Positions 47,907 through 59,416 of a DNA stretch of 64,000 bases are shown in pieces. The notes beneath the pieces were generated by a model. That model did no database searches. It was not told where the DNA came from and was given only the letters and a program-made list of their open reading frames with translations. Every line of letters begins with the position of its first letter. Positions within the stretch are counted from its first letter, which is position 1. Source of the stretch: Otatea glauca (Eukaryota > Streptophyta > Magnoliopsida > Poales > Poaceae); NCBI GenBank assembly GCA_036346275.1, contig CM070727.1, forward strand, positions 3,525,760 to 3,589,759, in the 5' to 3' direction. The translations under genes were made by a program, and so were the position numbers.

Positions 47907-49092
47907 CCTGTCGGATGCTGTGTGCTACGTTAGAAGCGTGTGTGCTATGCTGACGATGTTGTCGTTCCAACGCGTCTTGCCGGTTGTTCCTTGGCTCGCT
48001 GGTGGTGCCCAGCACACCTCGTTTTACTCTATCCGGTCACGACAGTTGTAGTTTTGTACATACTTATAGTTAAGTTTTTCAAACTTTAACGATCAATATT
48101 GTTTTAAATATTTAAATTATATATACAGATTTGTCTCGAAAAATATTTTTATAATATTATAATTTTATTGAGTTTTATAAATATATTATAATATGGATAA
48201 GTAATTAAAACTATGTTTTAAAGACCATATCGATATCCAAAATGACAACTGTTTATAAAGTATTTTTATAATACTATAATTTTATTGAGTTTTATAAATA
48301 TATTATAATATGGATAAGTAATCAAAACTGTGTTTTAAAAATTATATCGACATACAAAACGGCAACTATTTATAACCGGATCAACTATTTCCTTCCTTCC
48401 TTTCGTTGCTTTCTCGCTAACATTAATGTTAGTTTGGTGGTGGTATTCTTGGATGGAAAGAGATGGCCAATTCTGTGTTGTGTTAGGTTCACCGACACGT
48501 ACAGGTACAGACGTACAGTCATATCCAGTGAGCAAGCAAGCATGGCTTAGGTTTGTAATACTCTTTTCTCTATCAAATAAGGCTGAGCTGAGTATTCCTA
48601 TCTTCACTAGATCCGTAGAGTTGAAGTTGTAGGTATATTAAGAATGTTTTTGTGGGTTATCTTATTTCCATTTTAGATTAAAAATATAAACTCAATTCAC
48701 TTTATTTTAACCAACAAGTTTTAGATCTGAGATGAAACTAGGATCTGAAGCTCTAATAAATAGGGTCAATGTAGAGAGCTTCTGCTATCCGTTTTAAAGA
48801 AGAAAAAGTGTAAGGTTTGTTTACCTTGCTTGCAAGTTACTAGTATAAACTTGAGTGACTTTTTTTTTTAATTTCAAATCTTGCTTCCTCAGACAGACGG
48901 GGATGTGCTGGACATCTGTCTCGAATCTCTACATATGGAGAGGTCTTGGATTTATTTTTAAACAGAGGCCGAGGCCAACCATTTCTTGTTGAGCACATGT
49001 AGAATGCAAATACCTACTCTTTTTGGAAAAGCAAGTTGTCATGGACCACAATGATCATTGCCCTAATCACTTTCTTATTCCTGTTACGCCAG
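47907..49092. other. Spacer with a Stowaway-like remnant
   Basis: Between about 48080 and 48380 a unit of about 115 bp occurs twice in tandem; both include 'tttataatattataatttt' (or a one-base variant) and 'attataatatggataagtaa'. The phrase is similar to the interiors of the MITEs at 25.6 and 39.2 kb, so this is a degraded, internally duplicated relative. The rest is non-coding. Confidence 0.5.
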
Positions 49093-49341
49093 TTTAAGTT
49101 TATAAGGCGTTTTTCGAATGATATTGTCTATAAATATATAATATATTTATATTTCAATACAAAATTAGTGTAATGTTACCTCGGTACCTCTAATAAATAT
49201 TCATATTTATTTTATATTCTCTACATACAATACATGTATTAAATATAGTACTCAGTGATAATAAATAGGAGTAATCTAGTTATTTTTAATATATTTTTGA
49301 TATAGTATGTATTAAGAAGAAATACGCCTTATAAACTTGAA
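49093..49341. mobile_element. MITE with 23-bp inverted ends
   Basis: The left end TTTAAGTTTATAAGGCGTTT and right end, inverted, TTCAAGTTTATAAGGCGTAT match with two mismatches over their 23 bp. The interior is AT-rich and non-coding. The superfamily is uncertain. Confidence 0.75.
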
Positions 49342-49936
49342 GCGAGGCAATAACAAGCGGATGTGGAAACCTCATCTGTACTCCATTTGTGCAGCAGAAG
49401 AAAGCTCAATGTCACTACCATGTCATCATTAACAAACTCTAAGCTCAATGTCACTACAATGGCATCATTAATAAATCGTACTTAACTTAGGAAACTCATC
49501 GGTAGCTACAGATGGAGTAAGAGGCTAAGAGCAAGTAACACACTCATAGAGTCATGGAGGACCGGAGGCGTAGTACAGAGATGACTGCGTTGACTGAGGA
49601 GTGGACTTGTGATTAGTGGGCGCTAAGTTCAATTGACCTGCTTTCTCATTGAAGACCTTTACGATGATGAGTAGGTTTGGCTTTTTTTTCTCACACATTT
49701 TTTCAAATCTAGTCCCGTATTAGCGAATTTATAAAAATAGCTTCTTCTTCAACCAAAAAAAGCACAACAAACGACATATATCACCTGCCGCACCCTCGTA
49801 CCACAGCAATATCTGCTGCACAGCGGGAGCTTAGCAGCAACACTTGCCGAGCATAAATGGCTCGATAGGTTATAAAGTAATTTAATTAAGTAAAAGCAAG
49901 TAATTAAATGATTAATTAATTAATTAAAGTGGTTAA
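49342..49936. other. Non-coding spacer
   Basis: Contains two short repeats of 'aagctcaatgtcactac' near 49404 and 49441, and a run of 'aattaattaatta' near 49915. No gene seen. Confidence 0.4.
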
Positions 49937-50004
49937 TTAGGAGATTAATTAGCTTATTTTGATGAGCATATTAGGAGATTAATTAGCTTATTTTGATGAG
50001 CATA
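49937..50004. repeat. Perfect 34-bp tandem duplication
   Basis: The unit beginning TTAGGAGATTAATTAGCTTA occurs at 49937-49970 and again without change at 49971-50004. Recent origin is likely. Confidence 0.95.
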
Positions 50005-51240
50005 TTCCTGGTGAGGAACGAGAGCTCGACAGGACCTTTACGCGGTACCGAAGCGCGGCAAGTGATATGTGTCAAATACCTACGCTTCCACAGTGGAGGA
50101 GGACGCTATTTTTACAATTGCGATTGTATGATGACTAGATTTGCAAAACAAAAAGTACGAGAAGATAGAAGAACTTTAGCTTCTATTTTTTTTCCTTTTT
50201 ATATTGAAGCATCGGGTTCTAAAATCATTATTTATCTAGCTCTCTATACCTCTTTTTTTTTACAAATCTAGTCCCTCTCTCCACACGCATGCATTTGCAA
50301 ATTTGGTACACTCCTCCACCGCGGAAGGCGCGACAGGTAACATGTATCCCCTGCTGTACCCGGGGAGCGCGGAAGTCGATCGGCACCATGGCAGGGCAAC
50401 CGAGCGCGGCAGCGTGATTGGAGATCGCTGCTGCGTCTGGGTAGCACTAAAGCTAGTGCGCCACGCTGCTCCTGCAGTCAGCCGAGTTCTGCCGGCTTCC
50501 ACACTCTCCTGACTAGGCATGGGACACATGTCGCCTACCACACTTTTTTACAAATGCATATATAGTGAAGCTAGGTTTAAAAAAAAACAGAGTGCATGAG
50601 GGCAGCAGCGTTGTTCGGCAGTGGGCCACTGGAGCTGCTGCCAGGAGCTGGGGGACGACCGGACGAGATCACAACTTGGAAGTCCAGCAACTTTCTTTGG
50701 GGTCCGAGAAAGGCGACATAATTTACACTTTTCAGCAGATCGTTTACAAAGGCGGCAGCAAGTTTGAAAGCAGGGTAGGGAGAAACAGAATCTCACTGTG
50801 TATGGTTTTTTCTTTTCCATGATGAGAAACGATTTATTTAAAGACATAAACGATATGAAGTTATCATGCGTATGTTCGCATGCCTACCACACTAAAAAGC
50901 ATGGTGCATTGTCAGCCATGGTGGTTGAACAAAAGACTTGCCTAGCTTGAGTCGACGAAGTTTGGCAAGAAATGGCCAGCCATTATACTCAAAACAGCAT
51001 AGCCAGGTTGTATTTGGTGTGTGCTACGCCTGTGTTTAGCACCGAAGCTATACAATTTACCAGACAGAAATGTTCATTTTGAAAACAGTGTGCTAAAAAT
51101 AGAATTGCCTGAAACGCACTACAATGCCCAGCATTAGCAATGCCTTAAGCCATATTGGAGCACGCCGGTTGAGCTGTGCTGACCTGCGGCAGGGAGAAGT
51201 AGGGGGACTGTTGCAATGGTACAATATTTACTTGCACACA
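50005..51240. other. Non-coding spacer
   Basis: Frames between 50.3 and 50.8 kb on both strands show no domain. No feature supported. Confidence 0.4.
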
Positions 51241-51622
51241 GGGTTCAAAAAATTGGTTTAGAAAAAATTGTCCGAAAATTGAAATTCGAAAATCGGAAAT
51301 ATCGAGCTGAAAATCGGTCAAAAATCGTAGAGTTTCAAAATCAAAAAATTTGATTTTTTTTTCAAAAATCGACCTTTTTCATGGAAAATCGGTCGATTTC
51401 CATGAAAAATCGGGAAAATCGACGGCCTAATCGAACTTTTTTGGCAGTCGATTTTTTTGAGTAATTTTCTTTCACCGATTTTCGGCTGGTTTATGTCGTA
51501 CATTTTTTTTTGAATTTTTTATTTTTTTGAACCGAACTGATTTATTGAGCGATTTTAGAAGTCGAACCATGCCGATACGACCGAAAATCGAGCGATTTTC
51601 GTCGATTTTGTGAACCATGCTT
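51241..51622. repeat. Foldback-like element built of TCGATTTTC motifs
   Basis: The left end 'gggttcaaaaaattgg' and right end 'cgattttgtgaaccatg' are approximate inverses (ggttcaaaaa and ggttcacaaa). Between them are many short copies of 'aaaatcgg', 'cgattttc' and complements. It is most likely a small non-autonomous DNA transposon, similar in style to the ends of the element at 53.5-56.45 kb. Confidence 0.55.
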
Positions 51623-51689
51623 GCACATATCCTTAGGAGAGATTTTACTGTCCTCTGATGGTAAAAAGTGTCTATCCTTACATGCGACC

Positions 51690-52920
51690 AATGTTAGAAA
51701 TTTCGCCGAAATATCGGATTTCGGGCCACCACGAAATCCAAATTACTGGCCGAAGAAAAAAATGGAAAATTTTGAAATTGCTATAGTAATTTCATTTTTC
51801 GCGTAGTTTCTAGATTTTTTTGACCGGGTTTTGCTGTTTTATGGCTGGATTTGGTCCAATAACCCTTAAGAAAATCATCTTCTATGAAAATTTGTTGAAA
51901 AACCGAATTTTTAAGACATTTTAAAATTTTACAGAAATACTATCAGATTTTTATAAAATTTTACAAGCTTGATAATGATCTAAAAAATTTATGGTACTAT
52001 ATTTAGTAGTTTAGGATCATACAAATTTTTTTAAAAAATAATTGATCTTAATCTGTTATGTTTAAAAAAATAAAAACATAATAAGTATAATTGGGACAAT
52101 AACCTTGTCAGAATTTTATAAATTTTCTCAAGTGTGATCATGATCCAAATTTTTTATGAGAGCTTAATAATTTCCTAAGTAACATTATATAAAATTTTAA
52201 AAAAGTTTAAACATTTTTTGTTTGCTCAATCTAATATATGTAAGCATTGAACTTCATTTGTTTTATTTCAAAAATAAAAAAAGAGAAATAACATAAATGA
52301 TACAGTGCCTTGTAAGAATTTTATAAATTCACTGGAATGTGATCATGATTCAAATTTTTTATGAGATCTTAAGCATTTCCTTATCACCCTTCTGTAAAAA
52401 TTTTAAAAATTCTAAACTTTTTTTGATTTCTAAAGCAAATCTATGTATTGATCATCAGGCTTTTATCAAGATGTAGCACTGTCAGGATTTTTAAAAATTC
52501 TTTAAACATGATCATCGTCTAAAAATTTTATAAAAACATTAATGTTACATCAGGACCATCCAAAAAATTTCAAAATTTTTTAACGTGGTTTGAACCATTT
52601 TTCATTCGATTCAAACGTGTCGGTCAGTGTTTTATCACAACAGTAGCAATGTTCAAATTTTTAAAAATTCCTAAGACTTGATAATTATCTAAAATTTTTA
52701 TGGGAATATCAATGACGTGTCAGGAATCTCCACAAAAAAATTCAAAATTTGTCGACATCGTTTGAACCATTTTTCGTTCGGTTGAAATTTGACAAAATTT
52801 TGGCAATTTTGCCCTCAATTTCGGTTTAAAAAATTCCGGATTTGAAATTTGCTTTTTGAATTTCTTCCAGATTTCGCCTGAAATAACGATATTTCACCAA
52901 AATTTCGGATTTCCGAGGGG
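51690..52920. repeat. Unclassified dispersed repeat, copy 2
   Basis: A collinear relative of 11470-12860: 'ggatttggtccaataaccc' at about 51849, 'ttgtaagaattttataaatt' at about 52309, 'aacgtggtttgaaccatttt' at about 52581. Both ends again carry 'aaatttcgcc', 'atttcggattt' motifs. Most of its length lacks open frames. Confidence 0.65.
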
Positions 52921-53059
52921 GGCAAAATTTAAGCTGCGACTATGCGAGTGATGTGATATCGACCTCACCATTCAATACTGATTTCGGATTTCCGAGGGGG
53001 GCAAAATTTAAGCTGCGACTATGCGAGTGATGTGATATCGACCTCACCATTCAATACTG
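52902..53059. repeat. Perfect 79-bp tandem duplication at the repeat edge
   Basis: The unit starting ATTTCGGATTTCCGAGGGG (52902-52980) is repeated without a change at 52981-53059. The first 19 bp belong to the end of the dispersed repeat and the remainder appears to be flanking DNA. Confidence 0.95.
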
Positions 53060-53499
53060 TGTTGTGCTCTGCTCTTCAAGTTTGAATCGTCCTGACGACG
53101 ACGGCCACACGCACCATCAGTGCAAATTTTTTTCAGGCCCAGCACTCAATTTTTTTTCAAGTTTGGCTACTTTTCGGATAAAATTGTAAATCTACTTCCT
53201 TCTCGATCATTGTAGACATGTTATCTCTGCCCAACCGGCAGATCCTCTGCACCAGCGAATGAAATTCATGGTGCTATAGTGCTACTGCTACGAATTTCTC
53301 CCGCAGCCGTTGGATAAAAAGGAAATAAAACACTGTAGCAATTGTATTGCAACGATTAATTTAGATTGATTTGCTTTTCAATAGAAAGAACACGCCCTAA
53401 TGCACAGTACAAAAAACAGCACTAAATTTCCTTCACTACTGCAGAGATCAATACCTCTCTGGCTGCCCAGTGCACACCAAGTTTAGCAATATCTTTTTA
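53060..53499. other. Non-coding spacer
   Basis: No gene or clear repeat recognised. Confidence 0.4.
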
Positions 53500-56455
53500 G
53501 GGTTGAAAAACGAAGACAGCCGATATCGATTTTCATCGATTATCGAGAAAAATCGTGAAAACTGCGGTCAAACTGGGCAAAAAAAATCGATAATCACGTG
53601 ATAAGGTCGATAATCGACCGGTTTCGGGCGATAATCGAACGATTTTTAGGAAATATCAGCAACCTAATGGAAAATGCAAAAAAAAAGAAAAAATGGTAGA
53701 AAATAGTGGAAAACTAGTAAAAAGCCAATAAAGACCCAAAAAATAGGAAAATGTTAGAAATACATAAATGAACATGAAAAAATACGATAAAATTTTAGCG
53801 TGACCTTTCTTACATTTTAAGACAACGTCAAGTTGTGAAGTGCATATTATGCATTAATAGCACAACTATGAAAAAAATATGAAAAAATTTTGGCACGACT
53901 TTTGCTATATTTTAGACAATCTGAAGTTGTGAAGTAGGCATTTAGTAATAATATCTCAACAAATAACATTTCATTTCAATACTATTCACAAATCAATCCA
54001 ACAAACTCACATTTCAATAACATTAATTTCAATACCATGACATATGACATTTGTAAGCAACATTTCTCATCGAAAATGAATATTCGTAGTTGGCATAGCT
54101 TCGTCGTCCTTCTATTGTCACACATATGCCATATTGGGCCTACATAAACTCTATGTTAGTAAAAAAAATCGAGTTGCAATAAAATAAAATATACAAATAA
54201 AACATTACCTCTGGGGCTACGAGTAGTATTGTTGGCTATACACTTGGTTAGTCATGTTATACTCCTCTGTGAATATCATCAACAATCATCGTGTAGCTAG
54301 CAACTCCGTCTTGTATTCGTGTCAGCTTTTCCCCATCTATGGGCTAGTTGTTTGCCATTGTTGGTACAACATGCCATAAAATTCGGAGTCTTGCCACTCA
54401 GAGACCCATCATGTGAGAGGTTGTGCACGAGCATCCGGGATGACATAGTCGTATTGGCCATATGAGCTATAAACCCCTAGCGTCTCACGACGCTGAACGA
54501 GCTGGAGCTTTCCTGTGGTGCGTCATGGCTATATCAATGATCTCTTTCCTTGCCTGCAGTAGTCGTCCTCTGTGATTGTGGAGCACCATGATCTTTGTCT
54601 TGTACTCCTGTGTGGCATGAGTGAACTGGGACTCCCTGTAAATTCTATGGGACGCTGTCCTTGTGAGCAGGAAGCGAGAGGGATGGAGGCACCTTCATCG
54701 GAGTCACCACCATCGCTGTCCATTTTGGAGCTACTGTCATTAGACTCTTGGTACGACGGGCTCTGACGGTCCCCAGAAGTGATATCAGTTGAGTCATCAC
54801 TCCCTATGTGATGTTCCTCCTCTATGAGAAGCTTACCTTTTCCTTTCGAGGAAGCTTTTTCTTTTTGCTTGCTCTCTCGTCGCAACTATTTGGTGCTTCC
54901 TCTTTCTTTCCTATGTGACTGTCACCAACTATCTTATTTGCCCATTTGGGGATACTTGCAACTATAGTATTCTTTCGCAACACAGTAGGGTCAACTAGGT
55001 TTGTTACAAGGTGTGATGGGAGGGGGGCTATCTTCTCGTCGTGCTCCCACACAACGTCGCTCTTGTCTGACATATGCTAATATAAAACAATAAGAAGTCA
55101 ACATGCATGCAGTTTACATAATGTTCTAACTACTTTATTACTACTCGTAAATATTCAACAATAACATCAAACACATGCATGCAGGATGATGAGCACAAAA
55201 TTTATCTACCTATATTTTACCCAGATTATATCAAAAGAATACCTAACAATCATCTGTTTACTTCATCTCCAATGAAAAAAAAACCTACTTAAACCTAGAT
55301 TATACCTAACAATGTGTTGACTTCATCTCCAATGCAAAAAAATACCTACTTATATCAGATTATGCCTAACAAGTAACAACTATATGTACGTGATAGCAAT
55401 AAAAGGTATTACATCACTGAATGATAATACAAAACATCAAGTTAATATATATACTTGCTAACGACTTATAAAAGGTATTATATCAGCGAATGCTAGCAAT
55501 AAAAATTCCCACAATCCTTGCCTCAATTACCATCTAGTATTCGTGCAACATCATGCATTAATCCATACATGCATCTACCGATTCATCTGTACATGCATAT
55601 ACCCATTCATCCAACGCATAATCACACTAACCCTAACCATATCCTATTGGCTACAATTGGACAACCAAATCAAAAATGAAAATACATCATCCATTGCCAT
55701 TCATTCACATCTACTGCCACCAGACTAAGATCAACAACAAACATGCTCTAACATAATCACCAACAAACATGCTCTACTGCCACCAGACCAATATCAAGAA
55801 CACACATAATCTAAACTTGCCAAACTCCACATAATCTAACATCACATGAACAAAAGGCACCGATTATTGGTCGATTTACACCGATTATCGCTCGATTAAT
55901 GTTGATTATCGTTAGGGTTTTGTCGAAAATTGAAACAGTTCATGTATTCCCAGCTCATGTTGATTATCGGTTGTGAGGAAGCGATTTTCGGTGCTTACTG
56001 ATCGATTATCGAGCTCCTGGCGACTGGAAGATGGCCGTCGACAGGTGGATTTGGATGACAACTTCGGCGACTACGAGAGCTCAGTGCGAGGAGTGTCGGA
56101 AGTGCAATGAATGTGTCCAAAGCTTCACAGAACGGGTTGTATAGCATCTGAATTTTAAGTGGGCCAGATCGGGCCTAATGGGCCTGGTACTGTTTTCTTT
56201 TTTTTTTGCCCTTTTCAATTATATAAATTCGATTTTGCGTCAAAAATATCTCAAAAAATTGGATTTCAAATCATTTTGATGCCCGACATCACAGATCTAT
56301 TCATACTAATCTTACGAAAATTTAGAACAAATTTTTATAATTTTTTTGAATTGAACCAGTTGCCAACCGGTTTCAAAAGCCATGTCGGCTCGATACAATT
56401 CGATTATCGCAGTTTTCCGTCGATTATCGACTATAAAATAAACCCTGATGAACAC
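53500..56455 (-). mobile_element. Probable hAT-type transposon remnant
   Basis: The left end 'agggttgaaaaacg' and right end, inverted, 'cagggtttattttatag' share AGGGTT. Both subterminal regions are full of 'cgattatcg' and 'gattttc' motifs (53520-53650 and 55860-56430). A few peptide fragments with a BED-like start lie on the minus strand inside. AGGGTT-type ends and subterminal motif clusters are typical of plant hAT elements. No 8-bp target duplication was found, so boundaries and class are tentative. Confidence 0.5.
54529..55073 (-). pseudogene. hAT-like transposase fragments
   Basis: The first block (55073-54880) starts MSDKSDVVWEHDEKIAPLPS, which resembles the start of a BED-type region, then a basic KKKKLPRKE stretch. 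A second, out-of-phase block (to 54529) is Ser/Asp-rich and continues past a stop with further remnants (for example PIDGEKLTRIQDGVASY near 54300). The catalytic core and dimerisation domain are missing, so this is an internally deleted copy. Recognition rests on context and layout. Confidence 0.4.
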
Positions 56456-56933
56456 TAAGACCAATAACGGCTTGTGTGGGCTCTGCGGCGCAGACCACTC
56501 TTCAACTTTGAAGGCATTCAACTCGAGCAGAGCAGGGTAAAAAAAAATACTACTGCATATCCAGTATAAGATTTATGGGAAACGAATTGCTATAAACACA
56601 CAGATTAACTGTATCCTTGGTGCGAAAAATTAGAGAATAGCGACAAGTGCAAGACACACAGTATTATGGATTCTCTCAACCTCTTGCGCCCCTTGAGTTG
56701 CACACTGCACTGGGACTCTGGGAGCAGCTGACATTACTTAGCAATTCACCGACCAGATCCGATTTTTGCTTCAATCAAGCAGCAGGTCTGTCGCATGTAC
56801 ATCATTGGGCTTTTTTTGCAGCCATAAATTACAAGATCATGCAAGTACAGCAAAAGAAATTCAGTACACCCCCAGAAACCGTCAAATTTCTCCAGCTCTC
56901 CACCGGAATATAGATGAGCTCGCAGCATAGTTC
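56456..56933. other. Non-coding spacer
   Basis: Frames here show no domain. It probably includes the 3' flank of the orphan exons that follow on the minus strand. Confidence 0.4.
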
Positions 56934-57243
56934 CTATTTGGGTGGTCGACGATCAGCGTAAAATATGTCCTCAATGTTTTCCTTGATATAGTTAGCTGTT
57001 CTGTTTAGATTCTTTTCAACACCTGAAGCGACCAGTCCAGAGTTCCTCCTCAACCTGCACCACCCTCATACATCAATAAGACCGTCGTTATTCGGTTAGA
57101 GCAAGAAGAGGAAATCTGAACGGCAACTTTCCTCCCCCAGAATTCCTGCTGTCCTGAGAGGTGCCCAGGTCTCTGTCCTTGTTGCCGAGAGTGGGTGACA
57201 ACTATGACAAGAACCATAAAGATATTATTAAATTTCCGCTTAC
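56934..57243 (-). pseudogene. Two orphan 3' exons of a truncated host gene
   Basis: On the minus strand a 121-bp exon (57054-56934) starts after an acceptor TGCAG. It encodes 40 residues plus TAG exactly in phase, including SGLVASGVEKNLNRTANYIK and ending ADRRPPK. Upstream, after another acceptor at 57248-57244, a block reads SKRKFNNIFMVLVIVVTHSR, containing a short hydrophobic segment. The donor of that block is unclear. The codon pattern and charged amphipathic composition look like real protein, perhaps a membrane protein's tail. I do not recognise the family, and no upstream exons are found before the transposon edge at 57.66 kb. Confidence 0.4.
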
Positions 57244-57660
57244 TCTGCAGAAATGGTAATAACAGAAATGGTACACTGAAAAATATGGGCCCAATGGATT
57301 TGGAAGAATACTGAACAACTGAAACCAAAACACTCAAGATGACTGATCAATGTATTAAACATTATGGCAAAATATTGGGGCCAACAAATGGACCAGATTT
57401 GGTCAGTTCTGTGGTCTCAAAAGCATGTTTCCTTCACCCTAAACAGAATGGAAATATAGATCACTTCAGGAGGTACAACCAAAATTTCCATTTGCTATCC
57501 ATTACAAAGGACAAAATAAATCGGGTAAGCATCACTGTGGCAGGCTAACAATGAGGTTGCACAATATCCTCTTATGAAGTACTTAATAGCTTCAAAATGG
57601 AAATGGATCATATGTATATTGTATCTTGGATATAATACTGCGCAGCTAGCTATGGTTAAT
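57244..57660. other. Non-coding spacer
   Basis: No exons of the truncated gene could be recognised here on either strand. Confidence 0.4.
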
Positions 57661-57849
57661 AATATTTAAAAAAAATGAAAAATTACAGAAAATAATATGC
57701 TGATTTAAAAAATTGTAGAACTACCTCTCGCCAAACAGCCGGGCTCTTTGTTTCCATTCCAAATGGCGACGGACAGCATTTTAAGTGCTAGCACCGGGGC
57801 CAAAGGCCTCATTTCCACCGAGCGCCATTATTTTCACCGAGCGAGTGCA

Positions 57850-57965
57850 GGAGAAAGAAAGAGAGGGGAAGAGAAAGAAAAGGAGGGGAGGAAAGGAGAG
57901 GGGAGAGGGAAGAAGAGGAAGAAAAAGAGGGGGAGGAAGAAGTGGGGGAGGAGGAGGAAGAAAGG
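57850..57965 (+). other. Purine-rich leader
   Basis: Over 100 bases almost purely A and G, followed by 'cacgattttgttggtaattt' with a possible donor. Frames through it encode only Lys/Glu/Gly/Arg runs and are unlikely to be translated. Confidence 0.5.
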
Positions 57966-58017
57966 CGTCACGATTTTGTTGGTAATTTTTTTATTTGAAT
58001 TAAAAATTTAAAATACG

Positions 58018-58515
58018 ATTTAGTGACCAGATTAATTAGGTTGTAAGTAATTAGCTATGTAGAGTAGCAATGGTTACTTAGACGAAACGGCCAGATTAAT
58101 AAAGTTTGTAAGTATTAGTTGTGTAGAGTAGTAACGGTTATTTAGATACAGGACTTACTGGCCAAATTATTTAGGTTTGTAAATAATTAGCTGTGTAGAA
58201 TGACAATAGTTTTTTTAGATACATGACTTGCCGACCAGATTAATTAGGTGTGTACGTAATTAGCTGTGTAGAGTAGCAATATTTTTTTTACATATATGAC
58301 TTAGCGACCAGATTAATTAGGTTCACAAGTAATTAGCTGTATAGAGTAGCAATAGTTTTTTAGATACATGACTTGTCGACCAGATTAATTGGGTTCGTAC
58401 GTAATTAGCTGTATAGAATACCAATAGTTTTTTAGATACACGACTTGCCGACCAGATTAATTAGGTGTGTATGTACTGAACTGTGTAGAGTAGCAATATT
58501 TTTTTTACATACATG
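58018..58515. repeat. Tandem array, about seven copies of a 72-bp unit
   Basis: Each unit has 'gaccagattaattaggt', 'gtaattagctgtgtagagta', 'gcaatagttttttagataca' and 'tgacttgccgacc'. Units start near 58025, 58090, 58160, 58231, 58307, 58378 and 58450. Later copies are most alike. The last unit runs directly into a coding exon at 58516. Confidence 0.9.
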
Positions 58516-58734
58516 ACGCAGCTCGCCGATGCGCCCAGACCGAGCCAGCCATCGCAGGCCGGCTTCGTTACTCCGTCGGCACCAGTACGACCTGCTAGGA
58601 CTACTCGTGGACGTGCACCTAACCAGCTGATGTATCCCTTCGGACATGTGCAGCGTCGGAGGAGGCCTGTGACCACACGAGGGGTCGCACCGCGGAAGAA
58701 CCCCAGCTATATATTTTTTTACTTTCATACCTAA
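58516..58734 (+). pseudogene. 3' exon of a PMD-type or related transposon gene
   Basis: The frame reads MTQLADAPRPSQPSQAGFVT... and ends FFYFHT with TAA. It is Pro/Arg/Ser-rich with TTRGRAP and RRRRPVTTRG, resembling the low-complexity 3' part of the PMD gene of the first MULE (33.8-34.39 kb). Tandem units in place of the upstream exons suggest that most of the gene was lost. Confidence 0.4.
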
Positions 58735-58974
58735 TGTACTAATCGGATATGGTGCTTTGCTTTCTTAACTTAAGTACTATTCGGATATGGTCTTTTGCTT
58801 TGTTAATTTATGTACTATTCGGATACGATATTTTGTTTTGTTAACTTATGTATTACGTAATTATCTCCTCCTAGTAACGATAGTTGTCACATACCGAATG
58901 CATACATCACCTTTCGGAATCATATTTCACAACACTTTGCTCACCGCTTTCAAAAACATTTCTTGCCATCCACA

Positions 58975-59310
58975 TCAGTTTTTTCAGGTCGATTTGACAA
59001 CACGCTGCCAGCAGCTTTGTCAAGCCGATTTGACAACACTCTGTGCACCGCGAAGTGACAGCACAGAGCACACTGTCTATTTCTTTACTTCTTTAATCAG
59101 CCTGATAAAGCTGCTGGCAGTGTGTTCTCAAATCGGCCTAAAAAGCCGACGAGACAACATGATGCCCCCCCCTTTCTCAGAGCGAAGTGACAACACACTG
59201 GCTGTTGCTTTCTCAGACCGATTTGATAACTTGCGGACAACAGCTTTCTTAGCCTGATTAGACAACTCGCGGGCAGCAGTTTTCTCAGGCCGCTTGGACA
59301 ACACGCTGCC
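58975..59310. repeat. Irregular tandem array of about 50-bp units
   Basis: Variants of 'ctttctcaggccgatttgac' + 'aacacgctgccagcag' recur at about 58983, 59015, 59195, 59245 and 59285. An inverted copy lies near 59098-59140 ('ctgataaagctgctggcag'). It directly precedes a TATA-like 'taatataaata' at about 59318. It could be an element promoter, by analogy with the octamer cluster of the first MULE. Confidence 0.6.
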
Positions 59311-59416
59311 ACCAAACTTAATATAAATACGACGCTATGTCCAGCATATACATTCCATACTACACAAAGCCAGCCCCCACACCGAACACCACATCCCTAC
59401 CAGTACCACAGCCCCC

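Larger units (their letters stand above)
57661..59416 (+). mobile_element. Second MULE-like element, 5' and internal parts
   Basis: The start 'gaaaaattacagaaaataat' and following 'ttaaaaaattgtagaac' match the terminus of the MITE at 47478. A purine-rich tract (57850-57965) with a possible donor follows, as in the first MULE. Then come two tandem arrays, a short Pro/Arg-rich coding exon and a TATA-like box near 59320. The Copia LTR beginning at 59417 interrupts the sequence. The other terminus is not in the window. Confidence 0.6.

Noticed and set aside
50260..50847. Overlapping frames on both strands near 50.3-50.8 kb
   Set aside because: No domain, splice pattern or start context supports a gene.
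58018..58515. CRISPR-like array
   Set aside because: Units are contiguous and diverging with no unique spacers, and the DNA is clearly plant nuclear; it is a tandem repeat.
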